Shown here piece by piece: positions 17,223-25,910 of a DNA stretch of 64,000 nt. The translations under genes and the position numbers were made by a program. Positions within the stretch are counted from its first letter, which is position 1. Every line of letters begins with the position of its first letter. This DNA comes from an uncultured Ruminococcus sp. (GTDB taxonomy: Bacteria > Bacillota > Clostridia > Lachnospirales > Lachnospiraceae), in contig CAJFQC010000012.1 in the NCBI GenBank assembly GCA_904418845.1, positions 1 to 64,000 on the forward strand. The letters run 5' to 3'. The notes beneath the pieces were generated by a model, which did no database searches, had not been told where the DNA came from, and saw nothing but the letters and a program-made list of their open reading frames with translations.

Positions 17223-18948
17223 TGTACGCGCCTCCCTTCACCTGGGATTCATATACTTCCCGGTAGATCTCATTGGTCCTGAGCAGTTCTTCTGACGTAC
17301 CGATACCGTTGATCTTACCATCATCCATGACAATAATCACATCCGCGTCTTCCACGGAGGATATTCTCTGCGCAATAATGATCTTTGTCGTATCAGGGAT
17401 CTCCTCCCGGAACGCCTGACGGATCAGGGCATCTGTTCTTGTGTCCACCGCGCTGGTGGAGTCGTCGAGAATGAGGATCTTTGGTTTTTTAAGCAATGCT
17501 CTCGCAATGCAAAGTCTCTGCTTCTGACCACCGGAGACGTTGTTTCCGCCCTCCACGATCATTGTGTTATATTTGCCCGGGAACTCTTGGATAAAACTGT
17601 CCGCCTGAGCCAGCTTACATACTCTCTGTACTTCTTCATCAGACGCGTTCTCATCGCCCCAGCGGATATTGTCGCTGATCGTTCCTGTGAAGAGCACGTT
17701 CTTCTGGAGCACTACAGATACCTGGTCACGAAGCGCTTTCAGGCTGTAATCGCGAACATCATGGCCGCCTACCTTTACAGCTCCTTTCGTCACGTCATAG
17801 AGCCTTGGGATAAGCTGTACGAGAGTGGACTTCGCACTTCCCGTTCCTCCGATGATACCTACGATCTGCCCGCTCTTGATATGCAGATTCACATCTTTTA
17901 AGGAAAGGTTCCCGCCCTCTCCGCCATAGCTGAAGCTTACATTCTCAAAATCAATGTCCCCGTTGGCAACTTCTGTGAGCGCGTCCGCGCCGTCCTCCAT
18001 CTCTGGAACTTCATCCAGCACCTCTTTGATACGGTCAGAAGAAGCCTCCGCGATCATGATCATAACAAACACAAAGGATACCATCATCAGTGACATCAGA
18101 ATCTGGAGCGCGTACACAATCACACTGGTCAGCTCTCCTGTCTGCATCCTGCCGAACACGATATCCTCACCGCCGATATATACCATAACGAGGACTACCA
18201 CATACATGGTGAACATCATAACCGGGTTGTTCCATGCTACGATTTTCTCTGCCCTGGTAAACAGATTATATACAATGGTCGAAATCTTCCCGAACTTCTC
18301 ATTCTCGTAGTCCGCACGCACATATGCCTTAACCACCCGGGCCGCGTTGACATTTTCCTGCACGGTGTTGTTCAGGATATCATACTCATCAAACACCTTG
18401 ATGAAATGCGGATGAGCTTTCTTCGCAATGAAGATCAGCGTGCCGCCTAAGATCGGGATGGTAATAAGGATCATTACCGCAACTTTCACATTTATCGTAA
18501 GAGTCATGATCAGGGAAAGCACGATCATGATCGGCGCTCTTACGAGCAGACGGATCGTGAACATATACGCCATCTGCACGTTCGTAATGTCTGTGGTCAG
18601 TCTTGTTACCAGACCCGACGTGGAAAAATGGTCGATATTCCCGAAAGAAAAATCCTGTATCTTGTAAAAAATGTCATGCCTTAGATTCTTTGCATATCCG
18701 GCGGACGCGACGGCGCCTAGATTTCCCGCTTTCGCGCCGAATACAAGCGCAACCATGGCAAGCAGAACGAGCAGCGCTCCTGTTTTCACGATGTAGCCCA
18801 TATCGCTTTCCATGATTCCGATATCAATGATGTTGGCCATCAACAGCGGGATGAGCACTTCCATAAATACTTCCATCACGACAAGAAGCGGTGTAAGAAT
18901 GGATTCGCGCTTATATTCCCGGACTGAACGGAGTAGTTTCCTGTTCAT
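17215..18948 (-). CDS. Heterodimeric ABC exporter, degenerate half
   Basis: This is the partner of the gene downstream: 577 aa, six helices over residues about 15-310, then an ATPase domain. Walker A is GGTGSAKST. The residue after Walker B is Asp rather than Glu (LILDDSTSAVD). The switch His is replaced by Gln (IIAQRIS), while its own signature VSGGQKQR is canonical. This is the known pattern of heterodimeric exporters in which one of the two ATP sites does not hydrolyse. It starts 4 bp inside the MarR gene (ATGA overlap). The exporter probably faces xenobiotics or membrane lipids. Confidence 0.92.
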   Translation of the reverse strand: MNRKLLRSVREYKRESILTPLLVVMEVFMEVLIPLLMANIIDIGIMESDMGYIVKTGALLVLLAMVALVFGAKAGNLGAVASAGYAKNLRHDIFYKIQDFSFGNIDHFSTSGLVTRLTTDITNVQMAYMFTIRLLVRAPIMIVLSLIMTLTINVKVAVMILITIPILGGTLIFIAKKAHPHFIKVFDEYDILNNTVQENVNAARVVKAYVRADYENEKFGKISTIVYNLFTRAEKIVAWNNPVMMFTMYVVVLVMVYIGGEDIVFGRMQTGELTSVIVYALQILMSLMMVSFVFVMIMIAEASSDRIKEVLDEVPEMEDGADALTEVANGDIDFENVSFSYGGEGGNLSLKDVNLHIKSGQIVGIIGGTGSAKSTLVQLIPRLYDVTKGAVKVGGHDVRDYSLKALRDQVSVVLQKNVLFTGTISDNIRWGDENASDEEVQRVCKLAQADSFIQEFPGKYNTMIVEGGNNVSGGQKQRLCIARALLKKPKILILDDSTSAVDTRTDALIRQAFREEIPDTTKIIIAQRISSVEDADVIIVMDDGKINGIGTSEELLRTNEIYREVYESQVKGGAYNE

Positions 18949-19424
18949 GATTCATTATCTCCTTTCTTTTTCTCATTCCCTAACAAATTCGCGGACATTT
19001 TCTCCAGCACCCGGATACATACCTCCATGTCTTCCGCCGGGATGCCCTCTCTTAAGAGTTTCTCCATATACCGGATATTCCTGAGTATCTGCTTTCTCAG
19101 GCCGATCGCTTTTTCAGTGGGTACGATCTTCTTAAGACGCGCGTCCTCCTTCACCTGCTCCCTGTAAATGAACCCATTCTTTTCAAGAAGCTGCAGTATC
19201 CCCGTCGCCGTGGAACGTCTGATCTGAAATTCCTTCTCAAGGTCCTTCTGGTACACGTCATGCTCAAGTGATTCAAACATAATGCGATGAAGCACAAGTT
19301 TCTGCATATTTGTCAGAGCGTCCTCGTCTCCATGTGTTCTCATCTGTCTCTTAAGCTGGTGGGAGATCATATTGATCAGCCTTCCCACATCATGTCCTGA
19401 ATCATTCTCCGCCTGGATGCACAT
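18945..19424 (-). CDS. MarR family transcriptional regulator
   Basis: This is a winged-helix dimeric regulator of 159 aa. The DNA-binding part QKDLEKEFQIRRSTATGILQ sits in the middle, followed by a wing (GFIYREQVKEDARLKKIVPTEK), with long dimerisation helices at both ends. I start it at MCIQAEN, where GGAAGTGAGAG precedes the ATG. The longer frame would run through the promoter. It is the first gene of the operon with the two ABC halves. A palindrome between the -10 and the gene is the likely operator, so it should repress its own operon until a ligand binds. Confidence 0.9.
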   Translation of the reverse strand: MCIQAENDSGHDVGRLINMISHQLKRQMRTHGDEDALTNMQKLVLHRIMFESLEHDVYQKDLEKEFQIRRSTATGILQLLEKNGFIYREQVKEDARLKKIVPTEKAIGLRKQILRNIRYMEKLLREGIPAEDMEVCIRVLEKMSANLLGNEKKKGDNES

Positions 19425-19462
19425 ACTCTCACTTCCTTCTCTGATAATGTCCAAAATATAAT

Positions 19463-19480
19463 TTGTTCGGTGACTAACAA
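19463..19480. promoter_or_regulatory. Probable MarR operator
   Basis: TTGTTCGGTGACTAACAA is an imperfect 18-bp palindrome with perfect 5-bp outer arms. It lies directly downstream of the -10 box, where binding would block transcription start. Confidence 0.5.
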
Positions 19481-19482
19481 TC

Positions 19483-19511
19483 AGTATATGCGGATAAATT
19501 TTTATTGTCAA
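19483..19511 (-). promoter_or_regulatory. Promoter of the marR-ABC operon
   Basis: Consensus TTGACA (19506-19511), a 17-bp spacer and TATACT (19483-19488) on the minus strand. The rest of the 300-bp gap up to glgC holds a TATAAT (near 19695-19700) that may serve glgC, with no clear -35. Confidence 0.8.
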
Positions 19512-19725
19512 TTACAAAAATGCACAAAAGAAACTCGCTGTCAAAGAGTAGTTTTCATTAAACTGTCATATGCTTTTCTTACCGTCACTAAATAGATCTT
19601 TTGTGCCCGGAGAAATTTCTATATTTATTTAACGAAAACCTCTTATTTTATGGATATAAAGTATAGAAATGTACCAAAAAAGATTGTATAATATAAGGCA
19701 CCAAGAATGAAAGTGAGGGCTCATT

Positions 19726-20868
19726 ATGAAGCAAAACAACATGTTAGCTATGATCTTAGCCGGCGGCCGCGGATCCAGACTCCATGATCTGACTAAAAAA
19801 GTGGCAAAGCCTGCTGTTTCATATGGCGGAAAATACCGTATCATCGACTTTCCCCTGAGCAATTGTGCCAACAGCGGAATCGACGTCGTAGGAGTTCTGA
19901 CACAGTACGAATCCATTCTTCTCAACAGTTACGTTGCAGCGGGACGCCGCTGGGGACTGGACGCAAAAGACAGCGGAGTCTATGTTCTTCCGCCCCGCGA
20001 GAAATCTGACGCTAACCTCGATGTATACAGAGGAACAGCTGATGCCATTTCTCAGAACATTGATTTTATCGACTCTTATTCGCCGGATTATCTTCTCATC
20101 CTCTCCGGCGACCATATCTACAAGATGAACTATGCGAAGATGCTTGAATATCACAAAGAATGCAGCGCTGACGCAACAATCGCCGTCATCGAAGTGCCGA
20201 TGAAAGAAGCAAGCCGTTTTGGCATCATGAATACGGACGAGTCCACCGGACGTATCGTAGAGTTCGAAGAGAAGCCGGAACACCCGAAGAGCAATCTTGC
20301 CTCCATGGGCATCTACATCTTCAACTGGAAGCAGCTGCGCAAGATGCTGATGGCAGATATGAAGGATGCAAATTCAAGTCATGACTTCGGTAAAGACATT
20401 ATCCCTGCTCTCTTAAATGAAGAGGGCAGACTGTTTGCTTACAAGTACAAAGGCTACTGGAAAGATGTTGGAACCATTGATTCACTCTGGGAGGCGAACA
20501 TGGACCTGCTGGATAAGAACAATGCGCTCGACTTAAATGATAATTCATGGAAGATCTACACTGAAGACGTAACTGCACTTCCCCAGTACATAGGCGCAGA
20601 AGCTGTCATTGACCGCGCTTTCATTACACAGGGCTGCGTGGTTAACGGTGAAGTCAAGAATTCTGTTCTGTTTACCGGAGCGAAAGTCGCGGCCGGCGCC
20701 AAAGTCATCGACAGCGTTCTGATGCCCGGTGCAGAGGTCGCAGAAGGTGCAGTTGTCACCCGGGCTCTTGTAGCTGACGGCATTAAGATCGGCAGGAAAG
20801 CTGTTGTCGGCAGCGCGGACAGCGAGAACATCGAACTTGTCGCAAAACGTATAAAGGGGGAAGAATAA
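19726..20868 (+). CDS. glgC: Glucose-1-phosphate adenylyltransferase, catalytic subunit
   Basis: The enzyme makes ADP-glucose from ATP and glucose 1-phosphate, the committed step of bacterial glycogen synthesis. The nucleotidyl transferase signature [20 protein letters not shown] is at the N-terminus. [12 protein letters not shown] and the sugar-binding [17 protein letters not shown] region follow. The C-terminal quarter is a left-handed beta-helix with repeated V-x-G turns. At 380 aa it matches GlgC of Bacillus and clostridia. GTGAGGG precedes the ATG. GlgD starts 2 bp after its stop, so the two are co-translated and form a mixed enzyme. Confidence 0.97.
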   Translation: MKQNNMLAMILAGGRGSRLHDLTKKVAKPAVSYGGKYRIIDFPLSNCANSGIDVVGVLTQYESILLNSYVAAGRRWGLDAKDSGVYVLPPREKSDANLDVYRGTADAISQNIDFIDSYSPDYLLILSGDHIYKMNYAKMLEYHKECSADATIAVIEVPMKEASRFGIMNTDESTGRIVEFEEKPEHPKSNLASMGIYIFNWKQLRKMLMADMKDANSSHDFGKDIIPALLNEEGRLFAYKYKGYWKDVGTIDSLWEANMDLLDKNNALDLNDNSWKIYTEDVTALPQYIGAEAVIDRAFITQGCVVNGEVKNSVLFTGAKVAAGAKVIDSVLMPGAEVAEGAVVTRALVADGIKIGRKAVVGSADSENIELVAKRIKGEE

Positions 20869-20870
20869 AC

Positions 20871-21986
20871 ATGAGTAAGGCTTTAGGAATCATCAATTTC
20901 GCCGGCAACCATATTCAGGTGGACGGTCTTCAGAAATACCGCCCGGTATCCGCATTTTCTTTTCTCGGAAGATACCGCACCATTGACTTCCCGATCTCAA
21001 ACATGAGCAACAGTGGGATCGATAACATTCAGGTCTATGTCCGCAGAAAGCCCCGCTCACTGACAGAGCACCTCGGAACAGGCCGCCATTATAATATCAA
21101 TTCCAAGCGCGGCAGTCTGAATATCATGTATACAGAGCGCAACCAGATCGGAGACCTGTACAGCACGGATATCGCAGCATATATTGAAAATCTCGACTGC
21201 ATCGAAAGGATTCCACAGCAATATGTGGTGCTTGCGCCGAGCTACATGATCTACACAGCGGATTACAGCAAGTTCCTCAAGGAGCACATTGAATCCGGCG
21301 CGGATATCTCCCTGATGTACCATTCTGTGGATAATGCAAAGGAGAACTTCTTAAACTGCGGAACGCTCAACATCAACAAGCAGAAGGGTGTTCTCTCCAT
21401 CGAGCCCAACCACGGTACTGCAAAGAACCGCAATATCTTCATGGACACTTATGTGATGACCAAAGAGCTGTTCCTTGAGCTTGTAAACAAAGCGCACAAG
21501 ACTTCTTCCATATACACCTTCTCGGATATCGTCGATGAAGAGTGCGCGGAACTGGATATCCGCGCAGTACCGCACCGCGGATATTTTGCAGCGATCACAG
21601 ATTTCAACAGCTACTACCACGCAAACATGACTCTGATCGACTTAAAACACGCTTCAGATCTCTTTGATCCAGAGTGGCCCATTTATACACGCACCAACGA
21701 TTCCTGCCCGACACAGTATTTTGAGGGCAGTAAGGTAACGTCTTCCGTAATCTCGAACGGATGCCTGATCGAAGGCACTGTTGAGAACTCCATCATCGGA
21801 CGAGGCTGTGTCATCAAGCCGGGAGCTATCGTTAAGAACTGCGTGATCTCAGCAGACGTCATCATTGGGAAAAACGTTCATGTTGAGAACCTTGTCGTCG
21901 ACAAACACGCAAAGCTGGTCCGCGGCAAAAGAGGCATCGCGGCGCCGGATAAACCGGGATATGTTGAGCGCGGAGATACGCTCTAA
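20871..21986 (+). CDS. glgD: Glucose-1-phosphate adenylyltransferase subunit GlgD
   Basis: This is the non-catalytic or regulatory partner of GlgC. Its fold is the same (DFPISNMSNSGIDN is kept). However, the N-terminal Gly-rich pyrophosphorylase loop is replaced by INFAGNHIQVDGLQKYRP, without the G-G-x-G-x-R-L pattern, so it is not expected to bind ATP productively. The C-terminal beta-helix is present (ENSIIGRGCVIKPGAIVKNC). In Geobacillus and clostridia GlgD raises GlgC activity. The branching enzyme and glycogen synthase genes are not in this window. Confidence 0.95.
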   Translation: MSKALGIINFAGNHIQVDGLQKYRPVSAFSFLGRYRTIDFPISNMSNSGIDNIQVYVRRKPRSLTEHLGTGRHYNINSKRGSLNIMYTERNQIGDLYSTDIAAYIENLDCIERIPQQYVVLAPSYMIYTADYSKFLKEHIESGADISLMYHSVDNAKENFLNCGTLNINKQKGVLSIEPNHGTAKNRNIFMDTYVMTKELFLELVNKAHKTSSIYTFSDIVDEECAELDIRAVPHRGYFAAITDFNSYYHANMTLIDLKHASDLFDPEWPIYTRTNDSCPTQYFEGSKVTSSVISNGCLIEGTVENSIIGRGCVIKPGAIVKNCVISADVIIGKNVHVENLVVDKHAKLVRGKRGIAAPDKPGYVERGDTL

Positions 21987-22017
21987 GATCAAAACACCAT
22001 GCGAAAAAGCTGAACTT

Positions 22018-22055
22018 AAAAATGGAATGTACTTGTACGGTACATTCCATTTTTT
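22018..22055. terminator. Bidirectional terminator between glgD and the RNA methyltransferase
   Basis: A 15-bp stem AAAAATGGAATGTAC/GTACATTCCATTTTT with a 7-base loop is flanked by A and T tracts, so it can serve both converging genes. Confidence 0.85.
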
Positions 22056-22122
22056 GACATTATCCTTTGTAAGCATTCTTTTTTAACAGACTGATCCGGC
22101 AATCCGGTTCTTTGTTCGTATC

Positions 22123-22995
22123 TCAGCTCCTCCGCTGTCTTCCCACCTCAAACATAAGAACTGCTGCCGCCACAGCAGCGTTTAATGATTCTGTCTGCCC
22201 CTGCATAGGAATGCGTATAAGACAATCCGCGCATCTTACCGTCTCGTCACGAAGTCCGTTCCCCTCGTTGCCGATGAGGAACGCGCAGCCGCTGCGGTAG
22301 TCCTCCTTGTCATAAGCATTTTCTCCTTCAAGGTGAGCGGCGTACACCCGTATTCCTGCTGCCTTCAACTCTCCGATCGCTCCGGGTAGATCGTCTGTAT
22401 ATAGAAACGGCAGACGGAAAACCGCTCCCATAGTAGAGCGGATGACCTTTGGATTATAGATATCCACACAATCCCTGCTAAGAAGCAGTCCTGTCGCTCC
22501 CGCAGCCTCAGCGGTCCGGAATATCGTTCCCAGATTCCCCGGATCCTGCAGATTGTCAAGAACAAGAACATGCGGCTCTCCTGGCGTCTGATGTACGTCT
22601 GATATATTTTTCCTCTCATCTGAGTTTACGCGCAGTATATCCGCCATCGTATACTCCTGCCGTTTTACCACAGCCATCACTCCCTGAGGCGTCTTTGTGT
22701 CTGACACGCGGGCAAATACCGAATCCGCAAGCACCTCTTCCTGAAATGTATGTCCCGCGTTCAGCAGACTGCCGGACAGCGTTTTTCCAGTCCCGTGAGA
22801 TACGTTCACAGCAGCGGCTTTTTCTTTCGCAGCATAGCTTTCTGACACATACAGCTTCACAATCCGATCAGGTGGGATCTCAGCTGCCATGCGCGTCCCT
22901 TCCACAATGAATACTCCCGCTTCCTCCCTTGCGCGGTTTTTCTTCTGAAGCCGGAGTAGTTCTTTTATCTGCGCGTTTGACGTACTCGTAATCAT
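22123..22995 (-). CDS. TrmH/SpoU family RNA 2'-O-methyltransferase
   Basis: This is a SPOUT-class ribose methyltransferase acting on rRNA or tRNA, similar to B. subtilis YsgA/RlmB. An N-terminal substrate-binding domain (residues 1-110, VFIVEGTRMAAE) precedes the knot domain. The three SpoU motifs are visible: LVLDNLQDPGNLGTIFRTAEA, FLIGNEGNGL and RIPMQGQTESLNAAVAAAV. I start at MITSTSNAQIK, the usual first residues of the family. The longer frame overlaps ktrA. It follows ktrA by 19 bp and could be in that transcript. The target nucleotide cannot be read from the sequence. Confidence 0.92.
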   Translation of the reverse strand: MITSTSNAQIKELLRLQKKNRAREEAGVFIVEGTRMAAEIPPDRIVKLYVSESYAAKEKAAAVNVSHGTGKTLSGSLLNAGHTFQEEVLADSVFARVSDTKTPQGVMAVVKRQEYTMADILRVNSDERKNISDVHQTPGEPHVLVLDNLQDPGNLGTIFRTAEAAGATGLLLSRDCVDIYNPKVIRSTMGAVFRLPFLYTDDLPGAIGELKAAGIRVYAAHLEGENAYDKEDYRSGCAFLIGNEGNGLRDETVRCADCLIRIPMQGQTESLNAAVAAAVLMFEVGRQRRS

Positions 22996-23014
22996 AGCTG
23001 GAGCCTTCTCCTTA

Positions 23015-23671
23015 TTATTTCTTTTTAGAATCAAATTTTTCAAGGATCTCATTGGAGCCGATCACAATGAGAATACCGTTCTCCGGCAGGGGCTCCTGCG
23101 GATCTGGCGTCACATCCACCTTGCCGTCCATAATGATCCCAACTACATTGATTCCGAAACGGTCACGCACTTTAAGCTCCATGAGATTCTTTCCTACCCA
23201 CCGTTCCGGCACAGCAACTTCCACCATACTGTAATCATTAGACAGGGCAATCCAGTCCATGAACTCTTTCGCCACAAGGTTTTTTGCCACACGGCTTCCC
23301 ATCTCGATCTCCGGGTATACGATCCGGTCAGCGCCCACACGCTTTAAGATCTCCCCCTGAAGTTCATCCTTTGCCTTAACGAGCACAAGTGGAATTTTCA
23401 TCTCTTTACAGATCATTGTAGACATGATGCTGGCCTCCAGGTTGTCAGACAAGGCGATCACCACCCCGTCAAGATTCCTTCCGCCCAGCGCCTGGAGCGC
23501 GTCCGGGTCAGAGGCATCTGCCCTGATCGCATAGGATACCTTATCTGAAATATCCTGTATCTTCTCATAGGAATCATCTAATACTAATACATCGCATCCC
23601 ATCTGTTCCAGTGTCATGGCGACACTGTATCCAAAACTTCCAAGTCCCAGCACTGCGAACTGCTTTTCCAT
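23015..23671 (-). CDS. ktrA: Potassium uptake regulatory subunit KtrA
   Basis: This cytoplasmic RCK protein forms an octameric ring under the KtrB channel and gates it with ATP/ADP. The Rossmann NAD-type loop GLGSFGYS is at residues 9-16, and the acidic end of beta-2 is LVLDD. The RCK-C lobe spans residues 140-215, where c-di-AMP binds in the Bacillus homologue. At 218 aa it has the standard length. It lies 13 bp after ktrB, and AGGAGGAAGACAGG precedes the ATG. Confidence 0.95.
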   Translation of the reverse strand: MEKQFAVLGLGSFGYSVAMTLEQMGCDVLVLDDSYEKIQDISDKVSYAIRADASDPDALQALGGRNLDGVVIALSDNLEASIMSTMICKEMKIPLVLVKAKDELQGEILKRVGADRIVYPEIEMGSRVAKNLVAKEFMDWIALSNDYSMVEVAVPERWVGKNLMELKVRDRFGINVVGIIMDGKVDVTPDPQEPLPENGILIVIGSNEILEKFDSKKK

Positions 23672-23684
23672 CCTGTCTTCCTCC

Positions 23685-25073
23685 TTAACCGATCATAATA
23701 TTCTCTTCAGGGAGTTCCCTGAACTGCTCGCTCTTACTTGATTTTCCCGCAAATACCAGCGCCATCGTAACCGGACCGATACGCCCTATGTACATAAGTA
23801 TCATCAGCACAACATGGCTTCCTCTTGTAAGATGTGGCGTAAGATCCGCGGAGAGACCCACGGTTCCCATCGCCGAAGTCGCCTCATACATCAGATTCAG
23901 AAAATCTACGTCCGGTTCAAATAATGTCAAAGCCGCAATTCCGCAGAATAAAAAGATAAACGTGATCAAGGCGATAGTAATACCTGATTTGACAATACCG
24001 GTGTCGATCTTTCTGTCAAAACACTCCGTATCCCGTCTGTTTCTGAGTACACATACAACTGTCAGCAGCAGCATTGCGGCCGTCGTGGTTTTAATGCCGC
24101 CTGCGGTTCCTGCCGGTGACCCTCCGATAAACATGAGGATACATCCGAGAAGCTTCGAACTCGCCTCAAGACCGCCCTGAGGCACTGATGCAAATCCCGC
24201 GGTCCTTGTCGTCACAGACTGAAACATGGACGCCATCAGCTTTTGCGGCAGACTCAGCGCCCCCATGGTCTCAGGATTATTATATTCTATCAGAAAAAAC
24301 CCCAGCGTTCCGATAACAAGCAGACCGGCTGTCATCGTAAGGACAACTTTACTCTGAAGCTGAAGCCTTGTAAACAGCCATCTAAGCGGCCGTTTCCGCT
24401 GCCCCTTACATTTCTTGACATTCACTGCAATATCATGCCACACCGGAAATCCAAGACCCGCTGTCACGATGAGGAACATCGTCGTGAAACTGATCAGAGG
24501 GGACGTCACATATCGCATAAAGCTTGTGCTCCCCAGTATATCGATCCCGGCGTTACAGAATGCAGATATAGAATGGAAAATTCCGTATGCCACACCTTTA
24601 ATAAAGCCGAATTCCGGCACAAATTTGCAGGCGAAAAGCACTGCCCCGATCCCTTCAACCAAAAAGGTTCCTTTGAGGATCCGTATGATAAACTTCACTA
24701 ATCCGGACAATGTGTCCAGACCGTACGCCTGCTGTATCGTAATCCTCGTTTTCATCGTGATTCGTTTTCTCAGTATGAGGAAAAACGCGGAGGTACACGC
24801 GATGATGCCAAGACCGCCGATCTGGATGAGGAGCATGAGGATGACCTGTCCCACCGCTGTAAACTGTTCTGCCGGAACGACTGTCACCAGACCTGTCACA
24901 CACACTGCAGTGACAGATGTAAACAGCGCGTCTATAAACTCGATGGGCTTCTGGTTAGAAAACGGCAGCCATAAAAGTACTCCGCCTAAAAATATCACTC
25001 CAAAAAAACCAAGCGCAACGAGTTGTACCGTATTGAGTCTGATTCTTCGGGCACTTTTCTTCTGTTCGTCCAT
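23685..25073 (-). CDS. ktrB: Potassium uptake channel KtrB (TrkH family)
   Basis: This membrane subunit carries K+ (with Na+ in KtrAB) inward. It has four repeated M1-P-M2 units across about 460 residues. Selectivity-loop regions are visible as TAVCVTGLVTV, AFCNAGID, TRTAGFAS and AMGTVGLS. The start is MDEQKKSARR, with AAGGAG 11 bp upstream. An upstream in-frame start lies in the promoter area. It forms an operon with ktrA. A two-component system precedes it, separated by a 144-bp gap with a promoter. Such pairs occur elsewhere with kdp, so control by that system is plausible but unproven. Confidence 0.93.
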   Translation of the reverse strand: MDEQKKSARRIRLNTVQLVALGFFGVIFLGGVLLWLPFSNQKPIEFIDALFTSVTAVCVTGLVTVVPAEQFTAVGQVILMLLIQIGGLGIIACTSAFFLILRKRITMKTRITIQQAYGLDTLSGLVKFIIRILKGTFLVEGIGAVLFACKFVPEFGFIKGVAYGIFHSISAFCNAGIDILGSTSFMRYVTSPLISFTTMFLIVTAGLGFPVWHDIAVNVKKCKGQRKRPLRWLFTRLQLQSKVVLTMTAGLLVIGTLGFFLIEYNNPETMGALSLPQKLMASMFQSVTTRTAGFASVPQGGLEASSKLLGCILMFIGGSPAGTAGGIKTTTAAMLLLTVVCVLRNRRDTECFDRKIDTGIVKSGITIALITFIFLFCGIAALTLFEPDVDFLNLMYEATSAMGTVGLSADLTPHLTRGSHVVLMILMYIGRIGPVTMALVFAGKSSKSEQFRELPEENIMIG

Positions 25074-25150
25074 GATATATGATCTCCTTATAATTATGCC
25101 CTGGAACTTTACATCTGTTCCCATCTGTATACTATGCAAGGGCATACTCT

Positions 25151-25179
25151 ATACTATCACGCGTTTTTTTGATTGGCAA
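25151..25179 (-). promoter_or_regulatory. Promoter of ktrBA
   Basis: TTGCCA (25174-25179) and TAGTAT (25151-25156) are 17 bp apart on the minus strand. The leader is about 70 nt, too short for a c-di-AMP riboswitch. Confidence 0.6.
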
Positions 25180-25217
25180 GCAGCGGAAAGTAAAGAAAAC
25201 GCCAAAAAATTTTCACA

Positions 25218-25910
25218 TTATACCTTAAACCGATATCCCACACCCCATATCGTCTCGATATACTGCGGATGAGACGTATCATACTCGATTTTTTCTCTGA
25301 TCTTCTTAATATGCACTGTGACCGTGGCAATATCCCCGATCGATTCCATGTCCCAGATCTCACGGAACAGTTCTTCCTTCGTATACACATGATTCGGGTG
25401 TCCCGCAAGAAAGGCCAGCAGGTCGAACTCCTTCGTCGTAAATGACCTCTCCTCGCCTCCGACCCAGACGCGCCGCGCGGTCGTGTCGATCTTCAAACCA
25501 CGGATCTCAATCACTTCATTTTCTTCCACAGTACTTCCTATCAGCCTCTCATAGCGGGCAAGATGCGCCTTCACCCTAGCCACCAGTTCACTCGGGCTGA
25601 ACGGTTTCGTCATATAGTCATCCGCCCCCAGGCCAAGCCCTCTGATCTTATCGATGTCGTCCTTCTTTGCGGACACCATGATGATGGGGGTATTCTTCTT
25701 GTCACGGATCTGACGGCAGATTTCAAAACCATCGGTTCCCGGAAGCATCAGATCCAGGATAATGAGATCAAAGTCTCCATCAAGCCCCTTCTGCAGCCCG
25801 GCATTTCCATCATTCGCCACTTCCACCTCAAAATTGCTCAGCTCCAGATAGTCTTTCTCCAGATCTGCAATACTCTCTTCGTCTTCCACGATCAAAATAC
25901 GCTTACTCAT
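25218..25910 (-). CDS. OmpR-family response regulator
   Basis: The receiver domain (residues 1-120) has the acidic pair DEE, the phosphoacceptor Asp53 in LILDLMLPGTDG, the Ser in MVSAKK and the Lys in MTKPFSPSE. The winged-helix OmpR/PhoB domain covers residues 135-228, with EERSFTTKEFDLLAFLA and the recognition-helix region TVTVHIKKIREKIE. AGGAGG precedes the ATG (TTG one codon upstream is possible). It overlaps the histidine kinase gene by 8 bp. The pair lies immediately before ktrBA. The DNA target is unknown. Confidence 0.94.
   Translation of the reverse strand: MSKRILIVEDEESIADLEKDYLELSNFEVEVANDGNAGLQKGLDGDFDLIILDLMLPGTDGFEICRQIRDKKNTPIIMVSAKKDDIDKIRGLGLGADDYMTKPFSPSELVARVKAHLARYERLIGSTVEENEVIEIRGLKIDTTARRVWVGGEERSFTTKEFDLLAFLAGHPNHVYTKEELFREIWDMESIGDIATVTVHIKKIREKIEYDTSHPQYIETIWGVGYRFKV

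Noticed and set aside
25080-25150. Possible c-di-AMP (ydaO) riboswitch before ktrB
   Set aside because: The leader is about 70 nt, too short for that large fold, and no conserved core is visible.
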